This document shows positions 20,192 through 29,985 of a stretch of 64,000 nucleotides of DNA, piece after piece (the stretch's first letter is position 1; the number at the start of each line of letters is the position of its first letter). This DNA comes from Corallincola holothuriorum (lineage in GTDB: Bacteria; Pseudomonadota; Gammaproteobacteria; Enterobacterales; Neiellaceae). The DNA is taken from contig NZ_QPID01000005.1 in assembly GCF_003336225.1 (NCBI RefSeq), positions 186,001-250,000 of the forward strand, in the 5' to 3' direction. A program made the translations under genes and the position numbers. The notes beneath the pieces are model-generated. The model was not told the origin of the DNA and did not search any database. It saw nothing but the letters and a program-made list of their open reading frames with translations.

Positions 20192-21235
20192 ATGCGCATT
20201 GAATCTGATATCAAGTTGGGGTTTAAGGATGTCCTTATCCGCCCTAAGCGTTCAACACTCAAAAGTCGTTCCGAAGTCGAATTAGTGCGTACCTACCGTT
20301 TTCACAATAGCGGTCGTACCTGGACAGGTGTGCCTGTAGTGGCTGCCAATATGGACACGGTCGGCACTTTTGAGATGGCGCGAGCGTTAGCAGAGCATCA
20401 GATGCTGACTGCGATCCACAAGCACTACACGGTGGAAGAGTGGGCTGCATTTATCGCTGAGAACGATGCCTCTATCTTTAACTACATCATGGTGAGCACT
20501 GGAACTTCTAAGGCTGACTTTGAAAAGCTTGGACAACTGTTAAAGCAGCATCCAGAGTTTCAATTTGTCTGTATTGATGTGGCAAATGGCTATGCTGAGG
20601 CGTTTGTTGATTTCGTTCGCCGCGTGAGAGAAAGCTACCCAGACATCACCATTATGGCGGGTAATGTGGTGACCGGCGAAATGGTTGAAGAGCTTATCCT
20701 AGTAGGAGCCGATATCATTAAGGTTGGTATTGGTCCTGGTTCTGTGTGCACCACCCGAGTGAAGACAGGTGTTGGCTATCCGCAACTGTCCGCCGTGATT
20801 GAGTGCGCCGATGCGGCTCATGGCATGGGCGGGCAAATCGTGTCAGATGGCGGTTGTTCATGTGCCGGCGATGTGGCCAAGGCATTTGGCGGCGGTGCCG
20901 ATTTTGTCATGATTGGGGGTATGTTTGCTGGGCATGATGAGTCAGGTGGTGATCTCATTGAGCGTGACGGTAAGCAGTACAAGCAGTTTTATGGCATGAG
21001 CAGTGCAACGGCGATGCAGCGTCATGCGGGCGGTGTTGCCGAGTATCGAGCCTCAGAGGGTAAAGCGGTTAGCGTGCCTTATCGTGGCCCAGTAGATGCC
21101 ACGGTGAAGGATATTCTGGGTGGCGTGCGGAGTGCCTGTACTTATGTTGGTGCCCGGCAGTTAAAAGAGCTGACCAAACGTATGACCTTTATTCGTGTGC
21201 AAGAGCAAGAAAATCAGGTATTTGGTAAAGAATAG
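20192..21235 (+). CDS. guaC: GMP reductase
   Basis: 347 residues, identical in length to E. coli GuaC. The catalytic-cysteine loop [11 protein letters not shown], the [12 protein letters not shown] segment and [17 protein letters not shown] identify GMP reductase rather than IMP dehydrogenase; no CBS domains are inserted. It reduces GMP to IMP with NADPH, returning guanine nucleotides to the adenine branch. AGAGG precedes the ATG. It is transcribed alone. Confidence 0.97.
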   Translation: MRIESDIKLGFKDVLIRPKRSTLKSRSEVELVRTYRFHNSGRTWTGVPVVAANMDTVGTFEMARALAEHQMLTAIHKHYTVEEWAAFIAENDASIFNYIMVSTGTSKADFEKLGQLLKQHPEFQFVCIDVANGYAEAFVDFVRRVRESYPDITIMAGNVVTGEMVEELILVGADIIKVGIGPGSVCTTRVKTGVGYPQLSAVIECADAAHGMGGQIVSDGGCSCAGDVAKAFGGGADFVMIGGMFAGHDESGGDLIERDGKQYKQFYGMSSATAMQRHAGGVAEYRASEGKAVSVPYRGPVDATVKDILGGVRSACTYVGARQLKELTKRMTFIRVQEQENQVFGKE

Positions 21236-21249
21236 ACCGATTGCCTCAG

Positions 21250-21281
21250 AAAAAAACCGGACGACAATGTCCGGTTTTTTT
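21250..21281. terminator. Bidirectional terminator between guaC and mgsA
   Basis: A- and T-flanked stem with core CCGGAC/GTCCGG, six-base loop, seven A on the left and seven T on the right. It serves both convergent genes. Confidence 0.92.
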
Positions 21282-21298
21282 GTTTTTTGGGGTGAATA

Positions 21299-21754
21299 TT
21301 ATGTCCGCCCTTTTAGGTAATTGGCGTAATCAGGGATGCTGGTTTCATAAGCTTGATTCATATGTTTAGAATCAAGCAGAAAGTCGGCGGTGACTCTGTT
21401 GGTGGCAACAGGGATGTTCCATACCGCAGCGAGTCTTAGCAGGGCTTTGACATCGGGATCGTGAGGAACTGCATCCAAGGGATCCCAGAAGAATACCAGC
21501 ATATCTATCTTGCCTTCAGCGATCAGCGCGCCGAGCTGCTGATCTCCACCCATGGGACCGCTCAGCAGGCACTGGATGGGGAGGTCTAGTTGCTGCGCGA
21601 GCAGTGCGCCAGTGGTACCTGTAGCGAACAAACGATGTTGACTGAGTTGCTCACGTCGAGCTTCAGACCAAGCAATTAACTGCTGCTTCATATGATCATG
21701 AGCAACAAGTGCTAAGCGTTTTTTCGCCGGTAATGTACGTTGCGTGGTTTGCAT
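21299..21754 (-). CDS. mgsA: Methylglyoxal synthase
   Basis: 151 residues from the ATG at 21754, which has CGGAG upstream; E. coli MgsA is 152. The longer frame to 21838 overlaps the transporter gene and adds nothing family-like. Signatures: [15 protein letters not shown] (phosphate-binding), SGPMGGDQQ, and FFWDPL followed by [12 protein letters not shown] with the catalytic Asp and His. The enzyme turns dihydroxyacetone phosphate into methylglyoxal and phosphate. It lies 22 bases downstream of the transporter fusion on the same strand, so readthrough is possible. Confidence 0.95.
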   Translation of the reverse strand: MQTTQRTLPAKKRLALVAHDHMKQQLIAWSEARREQLSQHRLFATGTTGALLAQQLDLPIQCLLSGPMGGDQQLGALIAEGKIDMLVFFWDPLDAVPHDPDVKALLRLAAVWNIPVATNRVTADFLLDSKHMNQAYETSIPDYANYLKGRT

Positions 21755-21776
21755 AGTGCTCCGTAAGCAATGTTTG

Positions 21777-23930
21777 CTAGTTAACCCAACCCAGATAGTC
21801 GCGGATGACTGACCATCTAGGCCTATCTTCCTTGGCACCTTTGCCTAAAATCCAGAATTCGTATTCTTGCTCGATTAGTCCTTCGGTCTTTTTCAAGGTT
21901 ATCCAGCTATTGAGATAGACCAGCATACTGTAGTTACCCCTAGCGGTCGCGAATGCCATAGGGAATTCGTAATCCGTGCCTTGAGGCAAGATGACGCCAT
22001 AGTCAGGGTAGAGCATGCTCCAGGCATAACCTGCTTCCGCTGATATCAATAAGGCATCGTATATCTCTTTCGGTTGTTCAAAATAGGCTTGGTAATTAGT
22101 CAGTTGGAACAAGGTTACATCTGGGCGCGCCGCTTGGATCCGCTCGGCCAGTTTCTCTTGACCAACCATGGCTATTTTCAGTTCTCCTGCTTCTCGGAGC
22201 TTCTGTACGGTAGAAAAATCTTTCAAGCGATAGTCTTTCGCGACTAAAGCTAAATGCAGCTGCAGTATGGGGTCGGTGAAGTTCATCTTGCCCATTAAGG
22301 CGGCATCCATGGCGATACCGGATATCGCAATATCGATATGCCCTTGGTTTAGGGTGATATCTAGGCGCTTTGGATCGTAAGGGATCAGCTCAATCTCTAC
22401 GCCTAATTCTTGCGCAAAGGTATTGATCAGTGAAATGTCCAACCCGACCAATTTATGTTGCTGATTGAAGTAAGTAAATGGCGCGTTGTTGGGCAGGTAA
22501 CCCACACGGAGGACACCACGTTGGATGATGCTTTGCAGATTAGCCGCTGGCGCGGATGCCGTGGACAGATCAGGGTACTGCTCTTGAATTTCTGTCGAAA
22601 CTTCATTGACCACTCGCATATTTCCCAATAGCTCAGCGGTGTTGCCTGACTCGGAGATAATAACGCTTGAGATAATCCTGGCGCTGACAATCATTAGCAC
22701 CAAGCCTGCGAGCACCATGCCGCCCGCTTTGAGTAGATCTCTTGTGGTAACCAGCCACTGTTTTTGGATTAATGCCGTGGTCAGTAGGCCAAAGATCAGC
22801 AAATGCATCACCGCCACTAAAGAGTTAAATTTGCCGGTAATAAAGGAGGAGACCAAAAACAGCTGATAAAGATCGGAGGGCAGTTGCAGGCTGTTAAGCA
22901 TAAATGGGATCGCTGCATGAACAGAGCCAAACAGGCTTAATAAGCCACTCATCGCTAACATAGGATAAGCGGTGATGGAGACATCTTTACCGGTAAACCA
23001 ACCGCAAAATAGTACGAAAAAGATAACGGTTAGTTTGCCTGCGTTAGGGAAGGTGAATGCGATGGGAAGCAGTACATCGAGGTTCCCATCGGTATCGGCA
23101 CGAGTTAGATTTTTTTCCGCAAACAGTTTTTTTGAACCTTCGATAAGTACCGGCAATACGATGAAAATGTTGCCGGTGGCAAAGGCCGTGATTAATGAAT
23201 CCCGCGATAACGACATGACTTCGCGATAACTAAAAGGTGTAATGGCCGCCACCATGGCAGGAAAGAGCCACAAACTCAGCGCCAGGCAAAGCAGGGCGTA
23301 GGCAACGAGAAACACTTGAAGGGAGGCAAATTCATCGACGGTCAGTGTGCCTGCCGCTCCCGCTGCCGAAGCAAATACGCCGACAGGCAGTGTTTTCACC
23401 ATAAAATTGGTGACACGAGAAAGGCCTTTGCCCACCACATCCATAAAGGCGATAACGGGCTCTCGCCCCTCCATGTTGATAAAAGAGATACCCAGAGCAA
23501 TGGAGAAGATGACCACCGCAGGAATAGCGCCAATCGCTAGCGACTTAAACGGGTTGGCAGGAATATATAGATCGTAGTAATTCACCGGTGGTGGCGAGGT
23601 GATCACTGAGGTGCTAAAAAATGATGCGGTGGTGACCTCTGGAAACGCCAGCGGTAATACGAGGATGCCAACCAAAGCCATACCCCAGATAATCAGCATC
23701 ACGATCCCAGCTTGGGAAAAGAGTAGTTTGGCGGCTTTGCCTTCCAGCCTGCCAATGCCACTGATCAAAGAAACGGTGACATAGGGCAGGATGGTCATCT
23801 GCATCAGTAGGATCACACCCGTTCCTACCCACTCCATCCAGCCAACCATTTCGCCAAAGAATAGGCCCACGCCAATACCCGCAAACATCGCCAGTAAAAT
23901 AAGGCTGGATAGGGATAATTTGAACTTCAT
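21777..23930 (-). CDS. Dicarboxylate/amino-acid symporter fused to a solute-binding domain
   Basis: 717 residues in one frame. Residues 1 to about 425 are a DAACS (SLC1/GltP-DctA) symporter with about eight helices and re-entrant regions ([39 protein letters not shown]). A last helix near 415-430 leads to a periplasmic family-3 solute-binding domain from about 465 to 717 ([47 protein letters not shown]). Ordinary DAACS proteins end near 430 residues. The binding domain could deliver substrate to the carrier or sense it. It probably takes C4-dicarboxylates or acidic amino acids; the substrate cannot be read from the sequence. Confidence 0.9.
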   Translation of the reverse strand: MKFKLSLSSLILLAMFAGIGVGLFFGEMVGWMEWVGTGVILLMQMTILPYVTVSLISGIGRLEGKAAKLLFSQAGIVMLIIWGMALVGILVLPLAFPEVTTASFFSTSVITSPPPVNYYDLYIPANPFKSLAIGAIPAVVIFSIALGISFINMEGREPVIAFMDVVGKGLSRVTNFMVKTLPVGVFASAAGAAGTLTVDEFASLQVFLVAYALLCLALSLWLFPAMVAAITPFSYREVMSLSRDSLITAFATGNIFIVLPVLIEGSKKLFAEKNLTRADTDGNLDVLLPIAFTFPNAGKLTVIFFVLFCGWFTGKDVSITAYPMLAMSGLLSLFGSVHAAIPFMLNSLQLPSDLYQLFLVSSFITGKFNSLVAVMHLLIFGLLTTALIQKQWLVTTRDLLKAGGMVLAGLVLMIVSARIISSVIISESGNTAELLGNMRVVNEVSTEIQEQYPDLSTASAPAANLQSIIQRGVLRVGYLPNNAPFTYFNQQHKLVGLDISLINTFAQELGVEIELIPYDPKRLDITLNQGHIDIAISGIAMDAALMGKMNFTDPILQLHLALVAKDYRLKDFSTVQKLREAGELKIAMVGQEKLAERIQAARPDVTLFQLTNYQAYFEQPKEIYDALLISAEAGYAWSMLYPDYGVILPQGTDYEFPMAFATARGNYSMLVYLNSWITLKKTEGLIEQEYEFWILGKGAKEDRPRWSVIRDYLGWVN

Positions 23931-24034
23931 TGCCTCTCCTTTGACATAAAATTACTTGCTCTGTATTGGCCAAAGCTGATGGTGGTTAGTTGCCTGTGTT
24001 GATGCCGAAATAATGGCTTTGCCTAGGGTATAAC

Positions 24035-24361
24035 TTAGACCAACGAATCCATTTCTGGCTGCATTTCATGCAGCATATCGAGCATAGGTACCATGGTTTG
24101 TGGTGGGTAAACACGGATAATGGCATCAACCATTTTTAGCCGTGCTTCTTGGTCGCTGTCATCAATACTATGGGCTGCTTGCCAATGATCTTCACTCGGC
24201 CAGACGGAATAGGAAATCCAACTGCCGTCGTGGGCACGATGAAGCCTGGAACCTTGCGCACCATAATGCAGCATATTACGTTGGATGATTTCGCCCCACC
24301 CTTGCTCAAACTGCTGTTCTTTGCCTTCTTTTAACTGCCAGCGATTTATGACAATAAACAT
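24035..24361 (-). CDS. Antibiotic-biosynthesis-monooxygenase-like (ABM) domain protein
   Basis: 108 residues with the dimeric alpha-beta barrel pattern: FIVINRWQLKEGKEQQFEQGW at the start and SYSVWPSEDHW in the middle. ABM proteins range from quinol monooxygenases to stress proteins of unknown activity, and no cofactor residues can be assigned here. It stands between the transporter fusion and the PDZ gene, on the same strand. Confidence 0.78.
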   Translation of the reverse strand: MFIVINRWQLKEGKEQQFEQGWGEIIQRNMLHYGAQGSRLHRAHDGSWISYSVWPSEDHWQAAHSIDDSDQEARLKMVDAIIRVYPPQTMVPMLDMLHEMQPEMDSLV

Positions 24362-24472
24362 GGGTTCTTCCTTCTCAATGGCTGGTGACTAGTTAACCAT
24401 AGCATTTTCAGCGAATTCGTCATGTGATCAACGCATTACAAAGCTATTTGAGCGTAAGGGAGAGAGCGAAGG

Positions 24473-24985
24473 CTAGGGAGCTGTGAACTCTATTGGTAGG
24501 CGACGGTGTTGAGAGAGATCGCAACGATCCTGACCGAAGCTGTTTCTAAAGTTATCTTCCAAGCGTCTGGCATCCCCTTTGGCAGGATCAAAATAGCGAA
24601 TAAAACTATCAACGGTGAGTTGCCGTCCGGCGCGGAGTAACGTGACACGAAAATATTCATCTTCGGGTAAACTGTGCACAAATTGGATCAGTGCATCGGT
24701 ATCTTGAAAAGGTTGCTCATTGATATGGGTGATCTCATCACATGGATGAATACGAGACAGTTCTGCAGGGCTATTGTGTGACACCCCGTTGACTAACACC
24801 CCCTGAAAACTGAAGTCGTACTTTTGCCTGAATTTTTCCGTGTAGTGCCCCTGCAGAATGACGCCCCAAAAGGCGTAAGGCGCAGCCTCTTGTTTTCTGA
24901 CTTCGCTATCTGCTGATGAGGAGGTATGGGTAAGCAGGCCGAGTACGGCAAGGCTAATCGCAATAATTTTGTATCTGTTAAGCAC
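24473..24985 (-). CDS. Exported PDZ-domain protein
   Basis: 170 residues from a GTG start with GAGG upstream. A signal peptide ends around THTSSSA. Residues about 60-130 look like a PDZ domain (FQGVLVNGVSHNSPAELSRI, then DEITHINEQPF and VTLLRAGRQL), as in HtrA or C-terminal processing proteases, but no protease domain is attached. It follows a 68-residue gene by 15 bases, so the two are probably one transcript. The partner and function are unknown. Confidence 0.72.
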   Translation of the reverse strand: MLNRYKIIAISLAVLGLLTHTSSSADSEVRKQEAAPYAFWGVILQGHYTEKFRQKYDFSFQGVLVNGVSHNSPAELSRIHPCDEITHINEQPFQDTDALIQFVHSLPEDEYFRVTLLRAGRQLTVDSFIRYFDPAKGDARRLEDNFRNSFGQDRCDLSQHRRLPIEFTAP

Positions 24986-25000
24986 GTTAGGCCTCAGCGC

Positions 25001-25207
25001 TTAGCGGGACATATAGCCGTTGGTGATATCACTCAGCGTGACTTCTTGGCAACCCTCGGCATGGTAGAGGGAGTTGCACTCTTGAATGACATTGCGAACA
25101 TCGTCGGGACTCATGGTATTACGTAAAGGCCATGGGTCAGATGGACTCACTTTAGAAAAGGTTTCTCTCAGCAGAGAGATGGTCTCGTCAACTAAATAAA
25201 GACTCAT
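25001..25207 (-). CDS. Small hypothetical protein
   Basis: 68 residues, hydrophilic, no signal peptide or membrane segment, two cysteines. I do not recognise it. Support for it being real comes from AAGGAG at good spacing before the ATG and from the PDZ gene starting 15 bases after its stop. Confidence 0.6.
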   Translation of the reverse strand: MSLYLVDETISLLRETFSKVSPSDPWPLRNTMSPDDVRNVIQECNSLYHAEGCQEVTLSDITNGYMSR

Positions 25208-25506
25208 AATAACTAACTCCTTGTGTTATGAGTGTTACCGCTATCCGTGCTCTTTATTTATAGCTTTTCATGTCGAATATAGCTAGAAAATAACGGTAGA
25301 TCATTAGAGTTTCAGAGATCTCTCACACAGGCCGCGGCGAAAATCCGCAATCGTAGCGGATAAATTACTAATTTATGTCAGAATATATTGCAGATAGGGC
25401 GTTTCGTTTTGACTCGATCATGCTTTGTCTTCGTTTAACGGTTTTCTAGCAACCATGCTCTACTGAGCGTGCGTTGTTTTCATATTGCATCGAGGGAGTG
25501 GTATCA

Positions 25507-26025
25507 ATGATGTGCAAAAGGTTGTTTTTGGTGCTGGCGTTTTTGCTGGTACCTATGTCGCAAGTAAGCGCTGCGCCAAGTAAAACCCAGGTTAATGCTG
25601 CGCTAGAAGTGTTGCAAGAAGCGGTGAAATCAATGGGACCAACATTGGTGTCTCGATTCTCTTTGGCCGAGCTTGAGCAGCTGTTAAAGCAGCAAGGCTA
25701 CAAGGAGGTTAAAGTCCGTGAAAGTGGCAGCATCGTGTTTAACCATGATGGTACTAATTATGTATTGCAGCTCTATGATGATGGTGATCTGCAGCTCTAC
25801 TTTGGTGTCTCAGGTATCCGCTTGACCGCATCAGCGATGAACGAATGGAATCGCACAAAGCGTTTGTCTCGTGCTTATTTGGATAGTGATGATGATCCAG
25901 GCCTAGAAGCAGACCTGATGGCTAATGGCGGTATCAACGAAGAGATTGTCTCTGAGTTCATTAAGGTGTTTGTTAATACATCTGCCCCAGCATTTGAGAA
26001 CTTTCTGCGTGAAAATGGTGTTTAG
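25507..26025 (+). CDS. Exported YbjN-like protein
   Basis: 172 residues from the ATG at 25507, set by GAGGGAG upstream; the frame itself reaches a further 11 codons back. A signal peptide ends at QVSAAPS. The rest follows the YbjN / type III chaperone-like pattern: LLKQQGYKEVKV, a strand pair around YVLQLYDDGDLQLYFGV, MNEWNRTKRLSRAYLDSDDDPGLEADL. Cytosolic E. coli YbjN affects motility and stress response; exported members have no known role. About 300 bases separate it from the divergent small gene, holding both promoters. Confidence 0.78.
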   Translation: MMCKRLFLVLAFLLVPMSQVSAAPSKTQVNAALEVLQEAVKSMGPTLVSRFSLAELEQLLKQQGYKEVKVRESGSIVFNHDGTNYVLQLYDDGDLQLYFGVSGIRLTASAMNEWNRTKRLSRAYLDSDDDPGLEADLMANGGINEEIVSEFIKVFVNTSAPAFENFLRENGV

Positions 26026-26069
26026 CACTCCAGTTTCTTAATGCCTTCCGTATTGAGAGCGTAAATGCG

Positions 26070-26876
26070 CTATCGCCGACTCAGTTGCGATAGCGCATCT
26101 CCCATACTGCCACACCCTTTTTGCGACCATCCGCCATCTACTGGGATAACTGCCCCCGTGATATAGCTCGCCATGGGCGAAGCAAGAAAACAGCAGGCAT
26201 GGCCAATATCTTCCACTGTGCCTAGACGTTTTAGCGGCACGTCATCGCAGGTTTTTTGCTTTATCGCTGTTGTTGGGGCGAGTCGTTCCATCCCCTCTGT
26301 ACCGTCTATGGGGCCAGGAACAATCGAGTTAATACGAACGCCATACTCTCCCCACTCTAGTGCCAGCGTGCGAGTGATCATATCGACCCCGGCTTTGGCT
26401 GCACAAACATGCAGTTGTGCTGGCATGGGAAGGTAAGCTTGTGGCGCGCTAATGTTGATGATACTGGCACCTGGCTTGGTGAGCAGCTCAAAGCTGGCTT
26501 TCATCACATGAAAGGTACCTAACAGATCGATATCGACTACCGACTTAAAGCCATTGGCTGACATATTTTCCGCTAAAGCGGGAAAGTTACCCGCCGCGCC
26601 TGAAACTAAAACATCGATGCTACCAAAGCGGTCATGGGCGGTGCGCAGGCCTTGGGCGATTGCCTCAATATCTCTGACATCGGCACAAAACCCATAGGTT
26701 TTGGCACCGAGCGCTTGCAGTGCTGACTGCGTATCATCGACTTTTTGTTGCTGCCGGCTGGCGACCGTGATGTTGGCATGAAGCCGGGCGAAGCATTCCG
26801 CTATACCGCGGTTGATGCCGCTGGTGCCGCCGATAACAACCACATGCTTGTTAGTAAAATTGAGCGCTGTCTGCAT
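26070..26876 (-). CDS. SDR oxidoreductase, 2,4-dienoyl-CoA-reductase-like
   Basis: 268 residues with a Rossmann fold: the GGTSGINRGIA nucleotide loop near 16-26, SGAAGN, and the Lys of AAKAGVDMITRTLALEWG. The classical YxxxK tyrosine is absent; that position is His (HVCAAK). 2,4-dienoyl-CoA reductases of the DECR type show the same departure and share the NSIVPGPI(D)GTEG-like segment, so reduction of unsaturated acyl-CoA with NADPH is the best guess. AGGAA precedes the ATG. It starts 17 bases after the stop of the TonB receptor gene and may be cotranscribed with it. Confidence 0.88.
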   Translation of the reverse strand: MQTALNFTNKHVVVIGGTSGINRGIAECFARLHANITVASRQQQKVDDTQSALQALGAKTYGFCADVRDIEAIAQGLRTAHDRFGSIDVLVSGAAGNFPALAENMSANGFKSVVDIDLLGTFHVMKASFELLTKPGASIINISAPQAYLPMPAQLHVCAAKAGVDMITRTLALEWGEYGVRINSIVPGPIDGTEGMERLAPTTAIKQKTCDDVPLKRLGTVEDIGHACCFLASPMASYITGAVIPVDGGWSQKGCGSMGDALSQLSRR

Positions 26877-26893
26877 CGCGGATGTTCCTATGG

Positions 26894-29092
26894 CTAAAAA
26901 TCATAACGATAGTTCAAAGCAAATGAGGCTGCATCGGCGCGATAGTTACCGACGTTAATGACATAGAGCCGTTTATTGAAGTCGTCATCAAACAGGCCCA
27001 TTAAGTTGTATCCCTGCAGTGACACTGAATGCTGTGGGGCGAGTTGATAGTGAGCGCCGAGATCCAGAAACACAGCCCAATCTGTGCTGTCGGTATAGCC
27101 CGGATCGGTTAATGCTGTTGAAGAGCTGTTGCCATCTTCGCTGGCCGCCCGCTGATCCACGGTATAGTCGATGTAGTCTTGGGAGCCTTGATAATCCCAA
27201 AACACCCGTAAGGCGCCATTAAACTTCAGTGCCGTATCAAATTGCCAACTCGCGGCGAGTTTGGAAATGTGGTTGCTCCATTGGCTCAGATCATCACCAT
27301 AGCCAAACGGTTCGGCGGAGATCTTTTGTGATTTTCCCTCTTCGGCGTCAAAGCTGGACAGCTTGGTATAACTGTGGGAAGCGCGAATATCCCAGGTTTC
27401 GGTGTGGTAGCTCAGCTCTAGCTCTAAGCCACCGACGCGATACTCTGCGACTTTGTCTGAGCGAAGGGTATTGGTATCGATACCGATCACTTCAATGTCA
27501 TTGAAAAAAGCACTGGCACTGTAGAGGAGTGCTCCACTTGCCTGGCGTTGATAAACTAACTCGATGCTTTTGAGCTCTTCTGGATCAGAGTTCTCGCCAC
27601 CTTGATGCTGCAGGCGCAACTCTTCGGCGTTATTTTTTCTTACTGAACGACTCGCGATCAGCTTGACGGTATCGATGTCGGTTGGGGTGTAGATTAGCGC
27701 GGCGCGTGGAGACCACATACTGTCGGTGTACTGATCTTCATCTACCCGTAAACCCAGGAAGCTAGTGAACTGATCATTGATGGTCCACTGATGTTCGATC
27801 ATCAGGCCGTAGGAGTAGGTTTCCCATTCAGGCATCTCTCCGAGTACAAACGAAACTGGATCGGCATCGGGATAACCCGGACTCTCTCTACCCCAGCGCT
27901 CATAAGACGCAGTGCCGCCAATGGCGAGCGCGTGATCGGGAAGGGGCAGCCAACTGGCGATCACAGATGCTAAAAATTCATCTTCGCGGTGATTCTCTGG
28001 GGGATTGTCAGGCAAATCGGTATTAAATAACTTGCGTTCGTAATCAAAGCTATCGGCGCTGAATCGGTAGTCTACCCACAAGGTGTCATCAATTTTGTCT
28101 TTATAGTCCATTGTCAGTGTGAGCTGCTGATAACCAACACTCTGGGTGGTGAGATCTTCCTGCTGCAGATCTGCAGGGGCAAAACCGTTAGGTGACTCCA
28201 GCACCACCTTATGACTCCAGGGCATCTCCTCGCCACCCCGGGTGTAGCGGAGCCAGGCATCAAAGTTTTCTTTCTGGTAGTTGAGGTGAAGCTTTAATTT
28301 CGGCAGATCGCGATGTTGGGCGTTGTTTCTCGGGTGATTCAGGTTGCTGTCGGCACCGGCGACCAATTCATCCCCCCAAGGCGTTGTGTCACTGAGACCA
28401 TAAACCACAGGTGAATCACTTTGATCCGCGCCTTTGTAATTACTAATGCCGCCGTAGAGGTAGATACCACTGGTTTCATCTAAGCGGATCCCTTTCTTAA
28501 TTTCGACAGATTGAAACTCCTCTACCGCGCCAACTTTGGCGATAACCTGATCGCCGGAATAGTTGTAGAAGTTTTCGGTGCGGATATTGATCACCATAGA
28601 AACCGCCCCTGGGCCGTACACCACAGAGCCCGGACCGCGAATGACATCGATACGGTGAATATCTCCCATCATGGGAAGGTCACGCTCTGACAGTGCTCCG
28701 AAGTGGGTGCGCTCATTCATGATCCGACCATTCACCAGTAATAGATATTTGTCATCTCTGTCGCCCATTATCCCCCGCATTCCCATATGCTTAGCTTCCC
28801 AGTGATGGGGCAGATAGTGAAAGTTGGGTACGTACACTTCCAGTAGGTCGAACAGACTGCGTGTTTCTGAATCATTGATCATTTGCTGGGTGATGGTGGT
28901 GACTGATGCCGGATCCAGCCGCTCAATGGTTGGGGTGGCTGAAGCGGTGCCGGAAACACCGATCTGCATCAGTTGCGATACATCCAGTTCAAACAGCGTT
29001 TCAAGATCAAGAGGATCTTCTTCGGCATAGGCGGTTGGCTGCCCTAAAAGAATTGCTGCACAAATTAGAGAAAGCGTCGAACGATTCGGCAT
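26894..29092 (-). CDS. TonB-dependent outer-membrane receptor
   Basis: 732 residues. A signal peptide ends at TAYAEEDP. The plug (about 45-170) contains MRGIMGDRDDKYLLLVNGR and IDVIRGPGSVVYGPGAVSMVINI. The rest is a beta barrel with alternating aromatic strands and the terminal Phe needed for assembly. A TonB-box-like LMQIGVSGTA lies near the mature N terminus. No Fur-box-like sequence is visible upstream, so siderophore uptake is not indicated. The gene is divergent from a YfiR-like protein and histidine kinase, which suggests that uptake and sensing are linked. The substrate is unknown. Confidence 0.92.
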   Translation of the reverse strand: MPNRSTLSLICAAILLGQPTAYAEEDPLDLETLFELDVSQLMQIGVSGTASATPTIERLDPASVTTITQQMINDSETRSLFDLLEVYVPNFHYLPHHWEAKHMGMRGIMGDRDDKYLLLVNGRIMNERTHFGALSERDLPMMGDIHRIDVIRGPGSVVYGPGAVSMVINIRTENFYNYSGDQVIAKVGAVEEFQSVEIKKGIRLDETSGIYLYGGISNYKGADQSDSPVVYGLSDTTPWGDELVAGADSNLNHPRNNAQHRDLPKLKLHLNYQKENFDAWLRYTRGGEEMPWSHKVVLESPNGFAPADLQQEDLTTQSVGYQQLTLTMDYKDKIDDTLWVDYRFSADSFDYERKLFNTDLPDNPPENHREDEFLASVIASWLPLPDHALAIGGTASYERWGRESPGYPDADPVSFVLGEMPEWETYSYGLMIEHQWTINDQFTSFLGLRVDEDQYTDSMWSPRAALIYTPTDIDTVKLIASRSVRKNNAEELRLQHQGGENSDPEELKSIELVYQRQASGALLYSASAFFNDIEVIGIDTNTLRSDKVAEYRVGGLELELSYHTETWDIRASHSYTKLSSFDAEEGKSQKISAEPFGYGDDLSQWSNHISKLAASWQFDTALKFNGALRVFWDYQGSQDYIDYTVDQRAASEDGNSSSTALTDPGYTDSTDWAVFLDLGAHYQLAPQHSVSLQGYNLMGLFDDDFNKRLYVINVGNYRADAASFALNYRYDF

Positions 29093-29364
29093 AGATACCC
29101 CAAAGAGTCGCCCAGAAAAAAATTACGACCTGTTAACAATCCAGTATTCGACCAAATTCCTATATCCACCAGTCACTATGTTGAAATGTCAGAGCTAATT
29201 CGCATATTTAGCGCTTAATATTTAGAAGTTGTGAAACCTGTGTAACAGTGGGCGCGATAGCTGTTTGTTACTGTGCGTGAGAATATTTATGGCTGGTGTC
29301 TGGGTCAGGTCAAGAGTGTCTTAATGGCCACCATTAGCCATGACTGCAAGTAGGTGCAGGATCT

Positions 29365-29985
29365 GTGAGGGATCAAGTTAAGGCAAAGTTGAAGGTGTTT
29401 GGCGCAACACACTGGAATATCAGTGTGGGCTTTCGCTCGTCGCTATTCTTGCTACTACTTTGGTTGCCCAACCTGCTCAGCGCAGTAGAGTTAGACGCCA
29501 CTAAATTGCGCGCTGCATTTCTTTATCAAATAACTAAGTTTGTTAGTTGGCCAGATTCAGTACTTTCTGAGCAACAGGCGTTGAACGCTTGTTTCGTTGG
29601 TCAACAAGTGGAAGATCTGGCAGCGCTATTTCGCCGGGCAACAGAAGGTAAAGAGTCCCAGGGGCGAGCGTTGCAAACCCTCTATTTTCATAAGTGGCAG
29701 GGGTTACATCAGTATCAAAGTACGCAATTTTGTCATCTGGTGTTTAGTTTCGAACAGGGCAAGGGATTTAAACTTGCGCAACAGCTTTCTGAGAGTCAAA
29801 CCCTGTTCGTCGGCAACGATGTGGTGGCATTGAAAGCCGGGGCGATGTTTGCCCTACCTATAGCCAGCAATAAGATCTCCATCTTGGTTAACCAAAATAT
29901 GCTTGATCGTAGTCAGTTGAAAGTGCAGGCCCGTTTCTTGCGTCTGGCTAAGGTGTGGAAGGGAGCAACTGATGACGACGTTTAA
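29365..29985 (+). CDS. YfiR-family periplasmic protein
   Basis: 206 residues from a GTG with CAGGA upstream. A hydrophobic signal segment (about 25-42) ends at LLSAVE. The mature part matches the YfiR/DUF4154 pattern: LRAAFLYQITKFVSWPD, then FCHLVF and the end motif FALPIASNKISILVNQNML with RFLRLAKVW. In Pseudomonas YfiR represses the cyclase YfiN from the periplasm. Here its coding end overlaps a histidine kinase start by 14 bases, so the kinase is the probable partner. Confidence 0.86.
   Translation: MRDQVKAKLKVFGATHWNISVGFRSSLFLLLLWLPNLLSAVELDATKLRAAFLYQITKFVSWPDSVLSEQQALNACFVGQQVEDLAALFRRATEGKESQGRALQTLYFHKWQGLHQYQSTQFCHLVFSFEQGKGFKLAQQLSESQTLFVGNDVVALKAGAMFALPIASNKISILVNQNMLDRSQLKVQARFLRLAKVWKGATDDDV

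Noticed and set aside
29093-29364. Possible Fur or CRP site before the TonB receptor
   Set aside because: No 19-base Fur-like inverted repeat; the best TGTGA half-sites lack a matching TCACA at the right distance.
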